From: CAZQRP01 sp964596125
GTDB lineage: Bacteria; Chloroflexota; Dehalococcoidia; GIF9; UBA5629
Reading direction: 5' to 3'
NCBI GenBank assembly: GCA_964596125.1
Contig: CAZQRP010000018.1
Coordinates: 4,303 to 68,302, forward strand
Length of the DNA: 64,000 nt
Under the pieces are notes generated by a model. That model was given only the letters and a program-made list of their open reading frames with translations, ran no database searches and was not told the origin of the DNA. The translations under genes were made by a program, and so were the position numbers. This document shows positions 36,685 through 45,535 of this stretch, in pieces. Each line of letters opens with the position of its first letter. Within the stretch, counting starts at the first letter, position 1.

Positions 36685-37677
36685 TTACAACATTGCCTTA
36701 ATACTCACGCTTGTAGCATTATCAATGTTAATGCCGTATATTTGTTTTCTTTTGTTTGGATTAGTAGGATGTTTCCACTTCCCATCTTTAGCAACGCTAT
36801 ACAATCCTTTATAAGTAGGTCCTAATCGTTGAGTACCTAATCCGAGCGCCGTTTGAAAAGCGGCCATTGGAGTTTTCCTACGATTGAATCTGAAGGTAAA
36901 CTCGTTCAAATATGCCTGTAAATGCTGTTTGCTCACTGCTCCATGATGAGTACCTAATAACCAAGTCTTCAGATTAGAAAACACTCTATGAATATGTGGC
37001 AAATCAGTTACAACGCTATGTTTGTAACCCGCTTTAGCAAGACCAGAGTAGCTAGGCCAATCATCTGTTTTAACGGTTGAACCTAATTCGACATTCGACT
37101 TAATGAAGCTAAGTAATGTAAATCCTGATGCATTCGGAATTACTTTGAGACGGAGACGATTGGCGTACTTACCTCTAATGTCTACTGCTCCTACTACCAG
37201 AACCTTGTTTTCTGCTCCTCTACCACGCTTGCCTGCTTTCTCTCCACCTATATAGCTTTCGTCTACTTCGATTATGCCAGTGAGCTTATCTCTGCCTTTT
37301 CTGACTGTTCCCGCACGTAATTTGTGCAACATATTGAAAGCAGTCTCATAGTTATTCAATCCTACCTGTCGTTGAAACTGTACAGCCGATATACCAGGAG
37401 TATGTGTAGTGACAAGATATGCAGCCTGAAACCATTTAGTCAAGGGTGTTTTTGAGCGATGCATCACTGTACCCGCCGTAACAGAAACCTGATAGCTACA
37501 TTTCTTACACTGTAGTAGTTTTCTAGTAGGAATCCAGTAGTATTCCTTGTGACCACATCTTGGACATACAAAGCCATCAGGCCATCTCGATTGTATTAGG
37601 AATTTCAGGCAGTTCTCTTCAGTTGAGAATTGCTTCTGGAAGTCAAATACTGTTTTGGGAAAGCTAGACCTCGCCAT
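36685..37677 (-). CDS. IS1595-family (ISXO2-like) transposase
   Basis: 330 aa. N-terminal zinc ribbon (CPRCGHKEYYW, CKKCSYQVS; about 35-65), then a DDE-type ISXO2 core: IIEVDESYIGGEKAGKRGRG with the first Asp, VKTDDWPSYSGLAKAGYKH with the second, and LNEFTFRFNRRK near the end. Complete and undisrupted, so the element may be active. Its ATG overlaps the stop of the upstream passenger gene by 14 bp. Confidence 0.95.
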   Translation of the reverse strand: MARSSFPKTVFDFQKQFSTEENCLKFLIQSRWPDGFVCPRCGHKEYYWIPTRKLLQCKKCSYQVSVTAGTVMHRSKTPLTKWFQAAYLVTTHTPGISAVQFQRQVGLNNYETAFNMLHKLRAGTVRKGRDKLTGIIEVDESYIGGEKAGKRGRGAENKVLVVGAVDIRGKYANRLRLKVIPNASGFTLLSFIKSNVELGSTVKTDDWPSYSGLAKAGYKHSVVTDLPHIHRVFSNLKTWLLGTHHGAVSKQHLQAYLNEFTFRFNRRKTPMAAFQTALGLGTQRLGPTYKGLYSVAKDGKWKHPTNPNKRKQIYGINIDNATSVSIKAML

Positions 37678-38302
37678 CTATAATTCTCTCCACATCAAGC
37701 TTGAATGACTTAACTTTTAGAGTCTTATTTATTCCTCTAAGAAATACATTTCCCGCATTTATCGGTTTACAAAGAACAACATTACCCAACTTTGGGAAAA
37801 TATCACTCCATCCTACAAGCTCGTATTTTTTGTTTTCTATCTTTCCCGAAGGGAGTATATACCATATTGGTTCTCCGCAATGATAACTCAGGTTATACGC
37901 TTTCTTTCTACCTATGTTCTCAGTGCTTTTTAGTTTTACTAAAATATTTTCACAGTTTAGCGCCAGTCCTTCTAAATCATCTTGATTCCAGCATGACAGC
38001 AGAATGTCTAAAGCAATTTTATACCTTGTATATTTACCACTAACTTCAATGACTTTTATATTACCTTCTGGAACAAGCTTATATATAGGGTGAAATCTAT
38101 ACCAGTAAGAAGCATTCCTAAACATGATAAATCCCTCCCTGAGCAAGGGAATTATGTTCTTGATAAATTTTCGTAGGAAATCTCTTATTGCCTTCTTGAA
38201 TAAACTTGAAAGTACAAAAGATATTATTATCCCTACAACAATTTTCGTAATTGATATGTCGAGGCTGGAAAACCAAGTTATGATAGAATTGATAAAAGAC
38301 AC
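37664..38302 (-). CDS. IS passenger: membrane-anchored protein, unknown
   Basis: 212 aa. A hydrophobic segment at about 18-36 (KIVVGIIISFVLSSLF), then a basic stretch and a soluble domain of about 150 residues with no family I recognise. It is translated first in the IS operon and overlaps the transposase start. Its lysine- and AT-rich composition differs from chromosomal neighbours. Possible roles (regulation of transposition, host benefit) are speculation. Confidence 0.65.
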   Translation of the reverse strand: MSFINSIITWFSSLDISITKIVVGIIISFVLSSLFKKAIRDFLRKFIKNIIPLLREGFIMFRNASYWYRFHPIYKLVPEGNIKVIEVSGKYTRYKIALDILLSCWNQDDLEGLALNCENILVKLKSTENIGRKKAYNLSYHCGEPIWYILPSGKIENKKYELVGWSDIFPKLGNVVLCKPINAGNVFLRGINKTLKVKSFKLDVERIIDGEV

Positions 38303-38319
38303 GTAATATTATAGCAAAC

Positions 38320-38342
38320 TTCTGAGGCAACCAGATAGGCAT
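38320..38342 (-). repeat. IS right terminal inverted repeat
   Basis: Inverted partner of 36372-36394; on the minus strand it also begins ATGCCTATCT and ends CTCAGAA. Confidence 0.85.
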
Positions 38343-38392
38343 ATAAGGTTAATACCATTACGATGAGGCAACCTGCCTCATTAGCTCGCGCT

Positions 38393-38575
38393 TCACGTAG
38401 GACTGGTTGGAGCACAGGACTGGCTCGGCGAGCCCGTAGAGAATAAGGAAAAGACTCTTTTAGGGTGTTCTGATCTGCATCTGGGACATTTGATCTTATC
38501 ATCATTATCGGATAATCCGCGGCGAAGTTCGAACTTTTCACCGCATTTTATACATTCATATTCATAAATTGGCAA
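38393..38575 (-). CDS. FmdB-like zinc-ribbon protein, short paralog
   Basis: 60 aa, MPIYEYECIKCGEKFELRRG, then CPRC. Same family as the gene at 29542 but without the Cys-rich tail. Strong ribosome site GGAGGTG. It is 50 bp from the right end of the IS but outside it. Confidence 0.8.
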   Translation of the reverse strand: MPIYEYECIKCGEKFELRRGLSDNDDKIKCPRCRSEHPKRVFSLFSTGSPSQSCAPTSPT

Positions 38576-38704
38576 AGCTCAGCACCTCCTTCATTTCCCC
38601 TCTCAGTACTTTTTTAATGCTCTCTTTTACGATGTCTAAATGTTGTTACCATAATTATATATCACTGTATTATAAAAGTCAGATAATAACTTGAAGCCGG
38701 TATA

Positions 38705-39544
38705 TCAGTTTATGGAATCTGCTTCCTGCACCTTGTTCTGTCCTCTCCGCAGCCTGGAAAAGGCGAAGGTTATGAGTAGTGTACTGCCGCTGAGTAATAT
38801 AATAGTAGCTCCGGAGGCCATGTCGAGTTCGAAGGAGAGCCATAGTCCGCCGAAAGTGAAAACTGCGCCGAAGAGGATGGCCAGTAGCATCATCTTACGC
38901 AGGTCATAGGTAAATTGCTTGGCTAGTGCGGCCGGAATGGTAAGCAGAGCAATGACCAGGATAATTCCAACCACCCGAATCAATACAACAACCGTCAGCG
39001 CAATCATACAGAGCAGGAGAAGATATAATGATTCAACTGGTATTCCCAGCACCGTGCCGAATTCTTCGTCGAAGGATAGAGCCAGGAACTCTTTATACAG
39101 TGCTATAACGATTACTACTATGATAGTGTCAAGGACCACCATAAGCAGCAGATCTGATAATGGCACCGTTAAAATATTGCCGAATAAATAGCTGAACAGG
39201 TCCGGAGCGTAACCGGGCGCCAGGCCAATGAAGATTATCCCCATTGCCATTCCCATAGCCCATACTATTCCGATAGCAGTGTCTTCCGGTAGTCTCGTTT
39301 TCCTGGTGATTAGTCCCATTCCCAGTGCAGATGCCAGGGCGAAGAACGTGGCTCCGAGAACGGGACTTATCCCTGCCAGGTATCCCAGCCCGATTCCACC
39401 GAAGGAAGCATGGGCAATACCGCCGCTGATGAACACAATCTTTTTAACTACTACATAAACACCGATAATTCCGCAGGCGACAGCGGCTAAAAGACCGGCT
39501 GCTAGTGCATGACGCATAAACTCGTACTGTAGCGCTTCGAACAT
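38705..39544 (-). CDS. znuB: Zinc ABC transporter permease
   Basis: 279 aa, about eight hydrophobic segments, ABC-3 family (ZnuB/MntB): GGIAHASFGGIGLG near 37 and the membrane motif RVVGIILVIALLTIPAALA. It follows znuC by 4 bp. Zinc rather than manganese is inferred from the His-rich binding protein and the Fur-family gene upstream. Confidence 0.92.
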   Translation of the reverse strand: MFEALQYEFMRHALAAGLLAAVACGIIGVYVVVKKIVFISGGIAHASFGGIGLGYLAGISPVLGATFFALASALGMGLITRKTRLPEDTAIGIVWAMGMAMGIIFIGLAPGYAPDLFSYLFGNILTVPLSDLLLMVVLDTIIVVIVIALYKEFLALSFDEEFGTVLGIPVESLYLLLLCMIALTVVVLIRVVGIILVIALLTIPAALAKQFTYDLRKMMLLAILFGAVFTFGGLWLSFELDMASGATIILLSGSTLLITFAFSRLRRGQNKVQEADSIN

Positions 39545-39548
39545 TCTT

Positions 39549-40307
39549 TTAATGCTCCTTCAGAATCCGGTGGGGGACGGTACCATGGGCTATCATCTGA
39601 ACTGGGCATTTATAGGTGGCTTCCAGTATTTCGGTATCTATTTCCTTCGAACCGTGATAGAAAAGCTGGTGGTTAAGGCAGGCGATCTTATCTACATAGA
39701 TCGATATGGCACTGATATCATGTGATACCATAACTATGGCCATCTTTTGTTTAAGGTCTTTTAAAAGTTCGTACAGCTCCGTTTGCATTGTTGGGTCTAC
39801 ACTGGCTGTTGGTTCATCAAGAAGCAATAACCTGGGCTCGGTTGCCAGTGCACGGGCTATGAATACCCTCTGCTGCTCGCCACCTGAAAGCTTTCCTATC
39901 TGTCGATACTCGTAATCCAGCATGCCTACTGTTTGCAGGGACTGTCTGGCCACTCTTTTATCTTCATCGCTGTATCGTTTGAACAGTCCTGCTTTTCCAA
40001 AACGTCCCATCAGTACCACCTGCCAGACACTTATGGGGAAATCATGATCGAAAAGATTATGCTGGGGGATGTAACCGATGTTATTTCTGCTGCTTTCGGG
40101 TAAACTCCCTAACACCGAGACTCTACCATGGTTCGGCGTTATCAGCCCGAGGATGACTTTAAGCAGTGTGGTTTTACCTCCACCATTGGGTCCGATTATA
40201 CCGAGGAAGTCATCATGTTCTACAGATAGGGTAATGCCTTCCAGCACAGGTATACTGTTAACATATACCCATATATCTTCCAGTTTCACGACTTCATTCT
40301 GAACCAT
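39549..40307 (-). CDS. znuC: Zinc ABC transporter ATPase
   Basis: 252 aa. Walker A GPNGGGKTT, signature LSGGEQQR, Walker B LLLLDEPTASVD, H-loop MVSHD. Starts 2 bp after znuA and ends 4 bp before znuB, the standard znuACB order. The C-terminus has extra Cys/His (CPVQMIAHGTVPHR). Confidence 0.95.
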   Translation of the reverse strand: MVQNEVVKLEDIWVYVNSIPVLEGITLSVEHDDFLGIIGPNGGGKTTLLKVILGLITPNHGRVSVLGSLPESSRNNIGYIPQHNLFDHDFPISVWQVVLMGRFGKAGLFKRYSDEDKRVARQSLQTVGMLDYEYRQIGKLSGGEQQRVFIARALATEPRLLLLDEPTASVDPTMQTELYELLKDLKQKMAIVMVSHDISAISIYVDKIACLNHQLFYHGSKEIDTEILEATYKCPVQMIAHGTVPHRILKEH

Positions 40308-40309
40308 GG

Positions 40310-41236
40310 TTACCTCATAGCCTGGACAAGTTCCCGGTAAAGAGCAGCCAGGTTTTCTATATAGTTTCTGGCCAGTGAATCGATGAATATCACCTTTCCC
40401 CCGATTTCTCTGGCTATAACTTTTGCGCTCTCCGAATTGACCTGTGGTGATGCAAAGACAACCTTTATATTATTTTCTTTTGCCTGCTCTATTAATCGAG
40501 CGATACCTTCTGCGGTTGGCTCCTTTCCTTCCTTTTCGATGGGTATCATGGTTAGATCATAGTCTCTGGCAAAATAGCCGAAGGCAGGGTGAAATACCAT
40601 GAATTTCCGGTTGGTTACTCCGGATAGACCATCTCTGATTTTTTGGTCGATCTCTGTTAGCTTCTGGAAGTACGTATCGCGGTTCGCTTCATAATAGGCT
40701 TTACCGGCCGGATCGACCTGTAACAGTCCATCGCAGATATTCCGGACCATGATTTTAGCGTTCACTGGTGACATCCATATATGTGGGTCCATGCCGTCGT
40801 CGTGATGGTCCCCGTCGTGCTGTGTATCTTCGTTATTATGATCATACACCATCTTATTAAGTTGGACTCCGTTCGAGCAATCGACAACCAGTATCCGCTT
40901 ATTGGCAGCCATCAGCTTATCCATCCAGACTAATTCGAAATCTATACCAGAGCCTACTTTAGCATACGTTCTGGCTCTGGCCAGGTCTTTCATCTGCCCC
41001 GGAGTAGGCTCATAGGTATGGGGGCTTGCCCCCGGTGGCACCATTACCATTACGATGACCTTTTCCTTACCCACATTCTCCACAAATTCAGCCTGCGGCA
41101 GTATAGTAACAATTACTCCGGTCCTGTCTGTTGTCGCCTCCTCTCGTGTACATGACGCAGCTAAGAGGAGTAATGATAAAGCAAGGATCAAGGTAAAAGC
41201 AACTATAAACGATGTGCTGACCGAAAACCTGTTCAT
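40310..41236 (-). CDS. znuA: Zinc-binding lipoprotein of ABC transporter
   Basis: 308 aa. Lipoprotein signal with lipobox LLAASC (Cys near 29). SBP_bac_9 fold: metal ligands in SPHTYEPTPGQ, MDPHIWMSP, FHPAFGYFARDY and a late Asp. A His/Asp-rich loop (DHNNEDTQHDGDHHDD, about 132-147) is the mark of zinc-specific ZnuA. First gene of znuACB; 175 bp downstream of the fur-family gene on the same strand. Confidence 0.93.
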   Translation of the reverse strand: MNRFSVSTSFIVAFTLILALSLLLLAASCTREEATTDRTGVIVTILPQAEFVENVGKEKVIVMVMVPPGASPHTYEPTPGQMKDLARARTYAKVGSGIDFELVWMDKLMAANKRILVVDCSNGVQLNKMVYDHNNEDTQHDGDHHDDGMDPHIWMSPVNAKIMVRNICDGLLQVDPAGKAYYEANRDTYFQKLTEIDQKIRDGLSGVTNRKFMVFHPAFGYFARDYDLTMIPIEKEGKEPTAEGIARLIEQAKENNIKVVFASPQVNSESAKVIAREIGGKVIFIDSLARNYIENLAALYRELVQAMR

Positions 41237-41411
41237 TATTCCCCTGCCTTTTATTTATGAGTCCCCCTCATTTTTCAGGAGAGGTTCTCCTGGTATGGAC
41301 GAAATAGACTATGTTTCCCGAAGAATACATGCTACCTGTTACCTTAATTTTTCCAGGCTATCTGAAAAAAACTTTAATAAATACCTTAACTAAACCGTAA
41401 GGGCCGTATTT

Positions 41412-41858
41412 TTAAACGTCTGCTCCGGCTGTTATCTTACAGTTCTGGCATCTGCCCGAGAACTCAAGAAGATGACCGTCAATAGTAAAGGCTGTCTCCT
41501 GAGATAATCTCTGTTCCAGTCCACTCAGGTCACAGTCGGTAAAATCCACCACTCTACCGCAGTCGCTGCAAATCAGATGATGATGGTGCCCTGAAGGTCT
41601 TCTGAGCAGATAGCTCCGGCGGTTACCGCCGGTATGTACCTCACAGATGAGCCCGATCCCGGTAAGTATCTCCAGCGTACGGTAAACAGTAACCAGCCCG
41701 ATACCCGGGTGGCATTTACGCACCCTTTGATATATGTCGGATGGAGTAAGGTGGTTCTGGCTTCGGGAAATTACATGCAATAACGTTTTTCTCTGAGGGG
41801 TCAGCTTGTAACCCTTCTGCCTTAGCATCGCTGCTATTTTATTTGTCGTAAGATACAT
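41412..41858 (-). CDS. Fur-family metalloregulator, probably Zur
   Basis: 148 aa. Winged helix N-terminus (KGYKLTPQRKTLL), DNA-recognition region GLVTVYRTLEIL, regulatory metal motif HHHHLICSDCGRVVDF and a C-terminal CQNC that with CSDC forms the structural zinc site. Position upstream of znuACB argues for a zinc regulator. A Fur-type palindrome sits 14 bp before its start, so it probably represses itself. Confidence 0.9.
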   Translation of the reverse strand: MYLTTNKIAAMLRQKGYKLTPQRKTLLHVISRSQNHLTPSDIYQRVRKCHPGIGLVTVYRTLEILTGIGLICEVHTGGNRRSYLLRRPSGHHHHLICSDCGRVVDFTDCDLSGLEQRLSQETAFTIDGHLLEFSGRCQNCKITAGADV

Positions 41859-41871
41859 GCCGTATTATAAA

Positions 41872-41886
41872 TGAAAATGATTTTCA
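41872..41886. promoter_or_regulatory. Fur/Zur operator
   Basis: TGAAAATGATTTTCA, a 7-1-7 palindrome with only the centre unpaired. It resembles the classical Fur/Zur box and lies just upstream of the regulator gene. Confidence 0.75.
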
Positions 41887-41977
41887 ATTACTATACTCCG
41901 GCCATTTCCATCTGTCAAGCTTTTAGCTATCGAAAACGAGGTAGCGGAAGTATGAAAATTCAGCTATGTATCCAGAC

Positions 41978-42036
41978 TGATTTCTCGACCGGGACTCGAA
42001 CATGTAACCTGGCAGCAGTCTCCACTTGTAGAGCTA
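41978..42036 (-). pseudogene. tRNA 3'-half remnant
   Basis: On the minus strand a D-stem-like AGCTCTAC is followed by AGGTTACATGTTCGAGTC and an acceptor-like GAGAAATCA end. The 5' acceptor strand and a proper anticodon arm are missing, so it is not a working tRNA. One of several such remnants in 42-63.7 kb. Confidence 0.55.
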
Positions 42037-42074
42037 TATGCTATAATTTATCGTAAATCTTGGATATTGTCGGT

Positions 42075-42626
42075 ATGAAAGTAGTTGGTATTTCAGGATC
42101 TCCCAGGAAAGGCAATATTGAGTGGATGCTTGGGAGGTTCCTCGGGGTCATGACTGAGCACGGGGCGGATACTGAGCTAATACTCCTCAGAAAATCAGTT
42201 ATAAATACGTGTAATGGCTGTCTTATTTGTGAGGAGGGAGATAAGGAGAGGAAAGGAATCTGTAGTGTTCAGGATGATATGCAGAGCATTTATCCGAGGC
42301 TGCTGGAAGCTGATGGCCTGGCTCTGGGCACACCGGTCTACTTTGAATTACTTAGCGGTCTACTCAAGAATTTTATGGACAGGACTTGTCCTATATGGCC
42401 AAAGCTCGAAGGCAAATCCATTGTAGGTATAGCTGTGGCAGAAGAGGGTATCGGAAAGGCGATAGATAATCTCAAGACCTATGCCTCTGTCTGCAATATG
42501 CATTGGGTCGGTTATGTTACTACGCTGGCGAAGACACCGGGCCAGGCATCGAAAAATAAAGATATCGAGAAGCGGATTAAGCAACTGGCAGAGAAGTTTA
42601 TAGGCACATTAGAACAAAGCATTTAG
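42075..42626 (+). CDS. NADPH-dependent FMN reductase / flavodoxin-like protein
   Basis: 183 aa from the ATG at 42075; a TTG five codons earlier is possible and neither has a good ribosome site. FMN phosphate loop GISGSPRKGNIEWML, CNGCLICEEG cysteines as in iron-sulfur flavoproteins, and LGTPVYFELLSGLLKNFMDR. It lies between two tRNA remnants. Physiological partner unknown. Confidence 0.88.
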   Translation: MKVVGISGSPRKGNIEWMLGRFLGVMTEHGADTELILLRKSVINTCNGCLICEEGDKERKGICSVQDDMQSIYPRLLEADGLALGTPVYFELLSGLLKNFMDRTCPIWPKLEGKSIVGIAVAEEGIGKAIDNLKTYASVCNMHWVGYVTTLAKTPGQASKNKDIEKRIKQLAEKFIGTLEQSI

Positions 42627-42687
42627 TAACTTTTGTTATCTTCATAAACAGGATAGTGTGCACGGTAGTGGTTCAAGGAGCAATAAC

Positions 42688-42726
42688 TGGTGGCTCCCCC
42701 GGACATAATTCGGACCTCTAACCTGG
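42688..42726 (-). pseudogene. tRNA 3'-end remnant
   Basis: Minus strand AGGTTAGAGGTCCGAATTATG then a CCACCA end. It aligns with the variable loop, T arm and acceptor of the intact tRNA-Asn at 63730 but with a broken T stem. Confidence 0.5.
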
Positions 42727-42790
42727 GGGTAGCGGACTTTCAGCCCATCACCTCACTGTGAAACGGCAGTATCTGGTCTTCACCTCTCTT

Positions 42791-43249
42791 CTATGCCTCG
42801 TAGTATGTCTTAAGTCCCTCAACACCACGCACAAGGTTCCGCTGGTTCATACGCCGCAAAAGGAGTCTATCAGCTATCTTGCCGATAACACCGCCGCGGG
42901 CAGTATAATCTACCGCTGTGTCAACTCTGGTGCTGTTGCCTTGTAGCTCAAGAGCATAAATCCAGGTACCTGTAAAGCCACCAGACATCTCATAGACTAT
43001 TCTGGGCGGTCTGTCTACTTCCAGCACCATCATAGTATGCGTGACTTTCATCCCCAGAGCGTAGTAAACATAATCACCATGGCTTCCCTGTTCCCCTGGA
43101 TTACCCTTTACGTTGGATACAGCAGCGATCGGCGCAAATTTGGGTATATCCCCTGGATTTACCATGGTATCAAAGACCTTTTCCATGGGCGCATGTATGG
43201 TAATTGGAGCCGTAACTCTAGGCAGAGTGTTCCCTCTGCTGTTGGGCAC
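42791..43249 (-). CDS. SRPBCC-superfamily (polyketide cyclase-like) protein
   Basis: 152 aa. START/SRPBCC pattern: TAPITIHAPMEKVFDTMVNPGD at the start of the first strand and helix, YVYYALGMKVTHTMMVLE, VYEMSGGFTGTWIYALE, and a C-terminal helix. A single-domain lipid- or hydrophobic-ligand-binding fold; ligand unknown. Antisense frames over it are not coding. Confidence 0.82.
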   Translation of the reverse strand: MPNSRGNTLPRVTAPITIHAPMEKVFDTMVNPGDIPKFAPIAAVSNVKGNPGEQGSHGDYVYYALGMKVTHTMMVLEVDRPPRIVYEMSGGFTGTWIYALELQGNSTRVDTAVDYTARGGVIGKIADRLLLRRMNQRNLVRGVEGLKTYYEA

Positions 43250-43499
43250 TGATCACCGTCTACCATACTACAATTTTCAGTGCCGGACCCATTTTCCCCC
43301 GCAGCTCTCACCAAGACTCCTGAAGCTGCCTGACTTAAATCCTGGCAGTCTGATACTACTGTGGCTGGATCCTGCGCCATCGGTTGGATTTAGCTTATGT
43401 CCACGTGTCGACAGATTTTCTTCTCCTGCCAATGGAGGACACGCCCCACAATCAGGCACACTGCCTCCACCCTGGCACCGCCCCTCAGCTTTTAGTTCC

Positions 43500-43565
43500 C
43501 TACTTCTTTTTTTGCTCTTTTTGCTTTTTGGGCTTTCTCACATTCTTTCTGCCTTTGGTGCCCAT
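43500..43565 (-). CDS. 21-residue lysine-rich microprotein
   Basis: ATG at 43565, stop TAG at 43500-43502. The peptide starts MGTKGRKNVRKPKKQK and ends in three Lys. GGAGGG stands 5 nt before the ATG, an excellent ribosome site. The composition (10 Lys, 2 Arg in 21) resembles tiny GRKN/KKPK-type basic proteins that I recall from other bacteria. Function unknown; nucleic acid or ribosome binding is a guess from charge. Confidence 0.5.
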   Translation of the reverse strand: MGTKGRKNVRKPKKQKEQKKK

Positions 43566-43897
43566 CTCATCCCTCCTCGTTCCAGGATTTATTCTCGTTT
43601 CTATTGTATCATACACACCATGCTGTCGTTACATGATGACTGTTATACGCGAGAGTATATATCGATGTTGATAAGCGTGTTGTAATGGTAAAGCCACGAT
43701 GAGGTAAGCATCGATATCAAGTAAAGAAGCCCCCAGCAAGGGGAGGTTATCTCGTGCGGTTGACGAAGGCCTGTTGTAGCTGGCATGGTGAACGACAGGG
43801 CAGGCATGGCATATCCTGAGGCGAACCTGTTTCGTAACAAGTCGTTAATAATTTATTAATATTTGTCTGATATGGTTGTTCTATGTAACAGTGGAAG
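43566..43897 (+). other. Leader region of the CotH operon with long-range inverted repeat
   Basis: 332 bp. A perfect 9-bp inverted repeat ATATCGATG / CATCGATAT at 43659-43667 and 43709-43717 encloses 41 nt. A second small hairpin, CCCC-N5-GGGG, follows near 43731-43743. This could be a structured RNA leader for cotH, but it matches no riboswitch class I can confirm. Confidence 0.3.
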
Positions 43898-43936
43898 TTG
43901 GTTGTGGTAAATAAATATACTGGCAGGCAAGCGTCA

Positions 43937-45535
43937 ATGAGGTGGCAGAGCATCAGAACAATTATCGTTTCAATAGTACTCATCACCGCGTTGACAGCCG
44001 GTGGGATAGGCTGCTATCAGGGGACTGAACAGGATACTTCTGTCGGAGATAGCAGGCCATTCTACTCTGACCGCGTGGTTGCGGTGTGTATTACCATGCC
44101 GGAAGAAAACTGGGAATTTTTACAACATAATACAATTGCTGAGCAATATGTAAAGGCGGATTTGTGGTACGATGGGGAATGTATATCGGATATTGCTGTC
44201 AGACCAAAGGGAAACTCATCCTTGAGATCGGCGGTCAGGACCGGTTCCTCCAGGTTCGGTTTGAAAGTGGATCTGAATTTTTTTAACTCAGCTAGAAACC
44301 TCTATGGCGTAAAGAAGCTGAATTTCAATAACGGCTTTAGTGACCCGACACTCATCCGTGAGGTTCTGGGTTATGAACTTTTTAAGCAAATGGGCATTCC
44401 TACGCCCCGAACGTCCTTCGTCGATCTCCGGGTAAATGACACCCATCTCGGTTTGTATACCATGATCGAACAAATAGATACGACCTTTCTCAGCAATAAT
44501 TTCGTTGATGCTACCGGCAATCTCTATAAGCCTCAAATGCCGGCGGCTTACCTTTCCTGGACTAAAGAAGATCTGGAACAGGAGCAAACGCAGGAGGAAG
44601 TCACTGCTTCTACAGACCGGACGGGTGCGGTGGAGGTAAATCTGGGCGGTGGCAATCTAAAAGAAATTATGCGGTCTCTTGAATCCAGAGAAATCGGTAG
44701 TCAAGATGAGACTTTATCCGATGTACCACGAGGTATGATGCCATCTCCGGGCATGGGACCATGGCCAGACATGGGACCACCGGGCATGCCGGGAAGGTAT
44801 GGGAGTGATTTACTGGAGCAAATGGCACTGAAAACAAATGAGAACAAACCGAACCACACTCTCCTGTTGCGTTTTCTTGATGTTCTTAACAATGAACCTG
44901 ATGAGACCTTCCCCTCTGAAATTGAAAAGGTGCTGGATGTGGATGAAGTGCTCCGCTATCTGGCGGTATCCACGCTCATCGTGCATCTGGACAACTATAT
45001 CGCCATGGGCCATAACTATTACCTGTACGATAATAACGGCAAATTTGTCATTATCCCATGGGACTTGAATATGGCCTTTGGCACGTTTAATTTCGGTCTC
45101 GACCGTGAGCAGCTAATCAACTACTACATTGACGAGCCAACCGGGGGGCCGTTTGCGGAGAGGCCTCTGGTTAAGCGACTGCTTTCCTGCCAACCATACC
45201 TCGATGCCTATCACCGTCACCTTGAAAAATTGCTGGACGGACCATTTGCCGTTGACAGAATGAATTCCCGTATTGATGAACTCGCTGCGCTGATACGTCC
45301 CTACGTGAGGACTGATAAACTCAAGTTTTACTCCACAGAGGACTTCGAGACAGCTCTTGAAGAAGATATCACTCGGACTATGGTGAGAATGTCCAATCCG
45401 ATTGGTCTGAAAAGCTTTGTTGAGGAACGACGTGAATCGGTTATAAATCAGCTTGCGGGAATGAGAAAGTCCGGCCCCGGCGATGGCAGCGGTAACGGCG
45501 GTAGTTTTAGAATGGGTGGTCGTATGGATTGGTAA
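43937..45535 (+). CDS. CotH-kinase-family lipoprotein
   Basis: About 532 aa from the ATG at 43937; a TTG 13 codons earlier is possible. Lipoprotein signal with lipobox GGIGC. CotH core: VRPKGNSS, FGLKVDLNFF, GVKKLNFNNGFSDPTLIREV, THLGLYTMIEQID, and the later DNYIAMGHNYYLYDN and IIPWDLNMAFG, which carry the acidic metal-site residues of this atypical kinase fold. A Met/Pro/Gly-rich insert (about 265-290) and a Gly-rich C-terminus are unusual. It is first of a CotH-VTC-DUF4956 trio often found together, probably in cell-envelope or polymer work. Confidence 0.85.
   Translation: MRWQSIRTIIVSIVLITALTAGGIGCYQGTEQDTSVGDSRPFYSDRVVAVCITMPEENWEFLQHNTIAEQYVKADLWYDGECISDIAVRPKGNSSLRSAVRTGSSRFGLKVDLNFFNSARNLYGVKKLNFNNGFSDPTLIREVLGYELFKQMGIPTPRTSFVDLRVNDTHLGLYTMIEQIDTTFLSNNFVDATGNLYKPQMPAAYLSWTKEDLEQEQTQEEVTASTDRTGAVEVNLGGGNLKEIMRSLESREIGSQDETLSDVPRGMMPSPGMGPWPDMGPPGMPGRYGSDLLEQMALKTNENKPNHTLLLRFLDVLNNEPDETFPSEIEKVLDVDEVLRYLAVSTLIVHLDNYIAMGHNYYLYDNNGKFVIIPWDLNMAFGTFNFGLDREQLINYYIDEPTGGPFAERPLVKRLLSCQPYLDAYHRHLEKLLDGPFAVDRMNSRIDELAALIRPYVRTDKLKFYSTEDFETALEEDITRTMVRMSNPIGLKSFVEERRESVINQLAGMRKSGPGDGSGNGGSFRMGGRMDW

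Larger units (their letters stand above)
36371..38343 (-). mobile_element. Complete IS1595-type insertion sequence with two passenger genes
   Basis: 1973 bp bounded by 23-bp imperfect inverted repeats (36372-36394 and 38320-38342; 20 of 23 positions match, outer part ATGCCTATCT). It is flanked by an 8-bp direct repeat TAAGGTTA (36363-36370 and 38344-38351), the target-site length typical of the IS1595 family. It encodes an IS1595 transposase plus a 212-aa and an 88-aa membrane protein, all on the minus strand and inside the repeats. No gene is disrupted: it landed in the rny-fmdB spacer. Confidence 0.85.

Noticed and set aside
41978..42036. Functional tRNA on the minus strand
   Set aside because: No 5' acceptor strand complementary to the 3' end and no proper anticodon arm; called a remnant.
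43113..43685. 190-codon plus-strand frame
   Set aside because: It overlaps the SRPBCC gene and the microprotein in antisense and has Pro/Leu/His-rich low-complexity composition typical of a shadow frame.
43659..43745. Cyclic-di-GMP riboswitch upstream of cotH
   Set aside because: An AAAGCCACG segment looked similar to the receptor motif, but the paired stems and tetraloop of that class are absent.
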